Assembly: GCA_002322035.1 (NCBI GenBank)
Contig: DCNF01000008.1
Location: 1-18,237, forward strand
DNA from: Geobacter sp. UBA1603
GTDB lineage: Bacteria > Desulfobacterota > Desulfuromonadia > Geobacterales > Pseudopelobacteraceae
Length of the DNA stretch: 18,237 bases
Direction: 5' to 3'
This document shows positions 15,615 to 18,237 of this stretch, piece after piece. Within the stretch, counting starts at the first letter, position 1. The number at the start of each line of letters is the position of its first letter. A program made the position numbers and the translations under genes. The notes beneath the pieces are model-generated. The model had not been told where the DNA came from. It did no database searches and saw only the letters and a program-made list of their open reading frames with translations.

Positions 15615-15929
15615 ATGTCGAAAGGTTTGGCGGGCATCATGAAACAGGCCCAGATGATTCAGCAGAAAATGTCGAAACTGCAGGAAGAGGCAAAACAGAA
15701 AACAGCCGAAGCAACGTCAGGCGGAGGGGCTGTCGCGGTAACCGTTAACGGCCGCAACGAGATTCTTTCATTGAAAATAAAAAAAGAGGCCGTTGACCCG
15801 AACGATGTCGAAATGCTGCAGGACCTCGTCATCGCCGCAGTCAATGAAGCTCTTAAGAAAGTTCAGAGCGAGCTTTCCGAAGAAATGTCCAAAATTACGG
15901 GCGGCATGAGTATCCCGGGGCTTTTTTAG
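15615..15929 (+). CDS. ybaB: YbaB/EbfC-family nucleoid-associated protein
   Basis: YbaB/EbfC proteins form dimers that bind DNA and are thought to help organise the nucleoid or to assist recombination. The protein has 104 residues. It begins with MSKGLAGIMKQAQMIQQKMS and an amphipathic helix, followed by GGGAVAVTVNGRNEILSLKI, the beta-hairpin signature. A second long helix (VEMLQDLVIAAVNEALKKVQ) and the C-terminal SKITGGMSIPGLF, both standard, complete the fold. AGGAGGAGCTC immediately before the ATG at 15615 fixes the start. The gene lies between dnaX and recR, as in E. coli and many bacteria, which supports a link to replication or repair. A 256-nt gap then separates it from recR. Confidence 0.97.
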   Translation: MSKGLAGIMKQAQMIQQKMSKLQEEAKQKTAEATSGGGAVAVTVNGRNEILSLKIKKEAVDPNDVEMLQDLVIAAVNEALKKVQSELSEEMSKITGGMSIPGLF

Positions 15930-15988
15930 TATAACTCGCTGATATACAAACAACTATGGCATCATGACCCAAAAACATAAAATTTAAT

Positions 15989-16017
15989 TTGACTAAATTT
16001 TTTAGTTCGACTAATAG
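15989..16017 (+). promoter_or_regulatory. AT-rich promoter upstream of a possible small RNA or recR leader
   Basis: TTGACT (15989-15994), 17 nt, TAATAG (16012-16017). The 20 nt upstream are almost all A and T, like an UP element. The spacer holds a perfect ACTAAA-TTT-TTTAGT hairpin (15992-16006), and GACTAA occurs twice, 18 nt apart (15991 and 16009), so a regulator site is possible. The -10 matches only 3 of 6. Confidence 0.45.
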
Positions 16018-16023
16018 TGGCGT

Positions 16024-16139
16024 GGGGTTGTGTCAATGCCAGGGCGACCATGTGCACGCACCACAGGCCAGTTTCAGCATGCTCCTCCCCGGCTCCCGGC
16101 CCGTTTCGGGTCGGACCAAAGCGGGGGAGCATCTTTTTT
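16024..16139 (+). ncRNA. Possible small RNA (or recR leader) between ybaB and recR
   Basis: The segment between the AT-rich promoter (start expected near 16024) and a strong intrinsic terminator (T-run ending 16139) would give a transcript of about 115 nt with no convincing reading frame. Local pairings include GGTTG (16026-16030) with CGACC (16045-16049), TGTG with CACA around 16051-16065, and the compound terminator hairpin. It matches no RNA family I can recognise. The alternative is an untranslated leader or attenuator for recR, which has its own TATAAT just after the T-run. Boundaries are predicted only. Confidence 0.42.
16079..16139 (+). terminator. Intrinsic terminator between ybaB and recR
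   Basis: ATGCTCC (16079-16085) pairs with GGAGCAT (16126-16132), extended by CCC/GGG after a one-base bulge. Inside is a second hairpin, CCGGCCCG-TTT-CGGGTCGG. A C and six T follow (16133-16139). It would end transcription from ybaB or from a separate small RNA. Confidence 0.8.
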
Positions 16140-16147
16140 AACCTCGC

Positions 16148-16153
16148 TATAAT
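16148..16153 (+). promoter_or_regulatory. Consensus -10 box for recR
   Basis: A perfect TATAAT lies just after the terminator T-run. No -35 like TTGACA occurs at 16-18 nt, as that region is the terminator stem. If used, it would start near 16160 with a leader of about 26 nt to the recR ATG. Confidence 0.4.
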
Positions 16154-16185
16154 ACTAAAAAAATGTTTTATTTGGCCCGGAAAAT

Positions 16186-16779
16186 ATGCTAACAAAATCA
16201 TCCTCCCTGATGCGACTGGTGGGGGAGTTGAAAAAGCTGCCCGGGGTCGGGGAGCGAACCGCCCTGCGGCTTGCATTCCATCTGCTCAAGGCGCCACAGA
16301 ACCTGACGCTTCTGGCAGAAGCCCTGACGGATGTCCGCGATCGGGTGCACCCCTGTCCGGTCTGTTTTGCAATTACCGAACAGGATCCATGCCCCATCTG
16401 TAGCGGCACCCGCGACACATCTGTGATCTGCGTGGTTGAAAACTCCCAGGACCTGATGGCCCTGGAACGGAGTAACGCCTATCATGGGGTCTACCATGTT
16501 CTTGAGGGCGCCATTTCCCCCTTATCCGGCATCGGTCCCGGCGACCTGAACATCCAGGAGTTGCTTGAGCGGATTGGCAAGGGGGGTGTCAGTGAGATTG
16601 TTGTGGCTACTAATTTTACGGTTGAGGGCGAGGCCACTGCACTCTACCTGACAAAAGTGCTTAAACCGCTGGCTGTTAAAGTAACCCGGCTGGCCCATGG
16701 CATCCCGCTTGGCAGCGACATCGAGTTTGTCGATGCGGCAACAGTGCAGTGGGCACTGCAGGGACGAAACGAATTATAA
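16186..16779 (+). CDS. recR: Recombination mediator protein RecR
   Basis: RecR works with RecO (and RecF) to load RecA on gapped single-stranded DNA. A helix-hairpin-helix (about 12-28, LVGELKKLPGVGERTALRLA) comes first. A four-cysteine zinc finger follows (Cys57, Cys60, Cys69, Cys72; CPVC and CPIC pairs). The Toprim domain is at about 79-170 with VVENSQDLMALE and GVYHVLEGAISPL. The C-terminal LTRLAHGIPLGSDIEFVD-like segment is also present. At 197 residues it is the normal length. The ATG at 16186 has only a weak CGGA upstream. It follows ybaB, as expected, but after an unusually long 256-nt gap holding a terminator and promoter signals, so recR is probably transcribed on its own. Confidence 0.97.
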   Translation: MLTKSSSLMRLVGELKKLPGVGERTALRLAFHLLKAPQNLTLLAEALTDVRDRVHPCPVCFAITEQDPCPICSGTRDTSVICVVENSQDLMALERSNAYHGVYHVLEGAISPLSGIGPGDLNIQELLERIGKGGVSEIVVATNFTVEGEATALYLTKVLKPLAVKVTRLAHGIPLGSDIEFVDAATVQWALQGRNEL

Positions 16780-16799
16780 AACTCCAAAAGGTAATAGAG

Positions 16800-16866
16800 C
16801 GCGGATTGAACCGTTATTGAATAAATTCAAATCCGTCTAAATCATCCGTATCCGCGAAAATCCGCG
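16800..16866. repeat. AT-rich intergenic repeats and palindromes between recR and por
   Basis: CGCGGATT (16800-16807) is the reverse complement of AATCCGCG (16859-16866). Between them lies a perfect palindrome, TTGAATAAATTCAA (16817-16830). ATCCGT or ATCCGC occurs four times, at 16831, 16844, 16850 and 16860. The block resembles the short ATCCGCG-type intergenic repeats seen in some genomes. It has no T-run in the plus direction and encodes nothing credible. Confidence 0.45.
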
Positions 16867-16882
16867 TTCCATTGCAGTTTAG

Positions 16883-18237
<1,355 letters not shown>

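Noticed and set aside
16024..16139. Cyclic di-GMP (GEMM) riboswitch or tRNA in the ybaB-recR gap
   Set aside because: The GEMM core sequence and the tRNA T-arm (GGTTCGA) are both absent.
16745..16762. Perfect TGCAGTG/CACTGCA hairpin at the end of recR
   Set aside because: It lies within the conserved coding end, has a 2-nt loop and no T-run, so it is not a terminator.

Overview
The window looks like chromosomal core sequence from a GC-rich member of the Desulfuromonadota, close to Geobacter, Trichlorobacter or Pelobacter. Three things point there: the order SRP RNA - dnaX - ybaB - recR - pyruvate:ferredoxin oxidoreductase, a homodimeric-type pyruvate oxidoreductase of the anaerobe kind, and several small proteins that resemble geobacterial hypotheticals. 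The lineage call rests on remembered synteny and protein likeness, not on a search. No phage, transposon, integrase, CRISPR array, tRNA or rRNA was seen.

Layout. 1-1857 (minus): a hypothetical protein followed by lon, which runs off the left edge. 1959-3568 (plus): an atypical SDR and elbB. 3719-4617 (minus): an XRE-cupin regulator and a small hypothetical protein. 4618-4852: a shared control region with a duplicated palindromic element and a sigma70 promoter. 4853-7653 (plus): an HtrA-type serine protease with a lipobox, an 87-residue small protein and an RluA-family pseudouridine synthase. 7575-10499 (minus): a WYL regulator, a MidA/NDUFAF7-type methyltransferase and a HAD phosphatase; the last overlaps the pseudouridine synthase tail to tail. 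10668-13127 (plus): a YqaA/VTT membrane protein, a membrane diguanylate cyclase and an NDUFA9-like SDR, tightly packed. 13169-13639: an RlpA-like protein with its own promoter. 13673-18237 (plus): the SRP RNA gene ffs, dnaX, ybaB, an unassigned structured transcript, recR and the start of the pyruvate oxidoreductase gene.

Biology. Most genes are housekeeping: proteolysis (Lon, HtrA), replication and recombination (DnaX, YbaB, RecR), rRNA modification, protein targeting (SRP RNA) and central carbon metabolism. The least routine signals are non-coding or recoding. (a) A possible small RNA of about 115 nt between ybaB and recR has an AT-rich promoter and a good intrinsic terminator. (b) A run of ten A in dnaX contains the A AAA AAG heptamer, with a UGA two codons on in the -1 frame. 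(c) The SRP RNA sits inside a perfect 25-bp inverted repeat. (d) The rlpA promoter is placed so that the mRNA would be almost leaderless. (e) A palindromic element is duplicated 43 bp apart between the XRE-cupin gene and htrA. No clearly new multi-gene system is visible; the possible small RNA is the best candidate for something undescribed.
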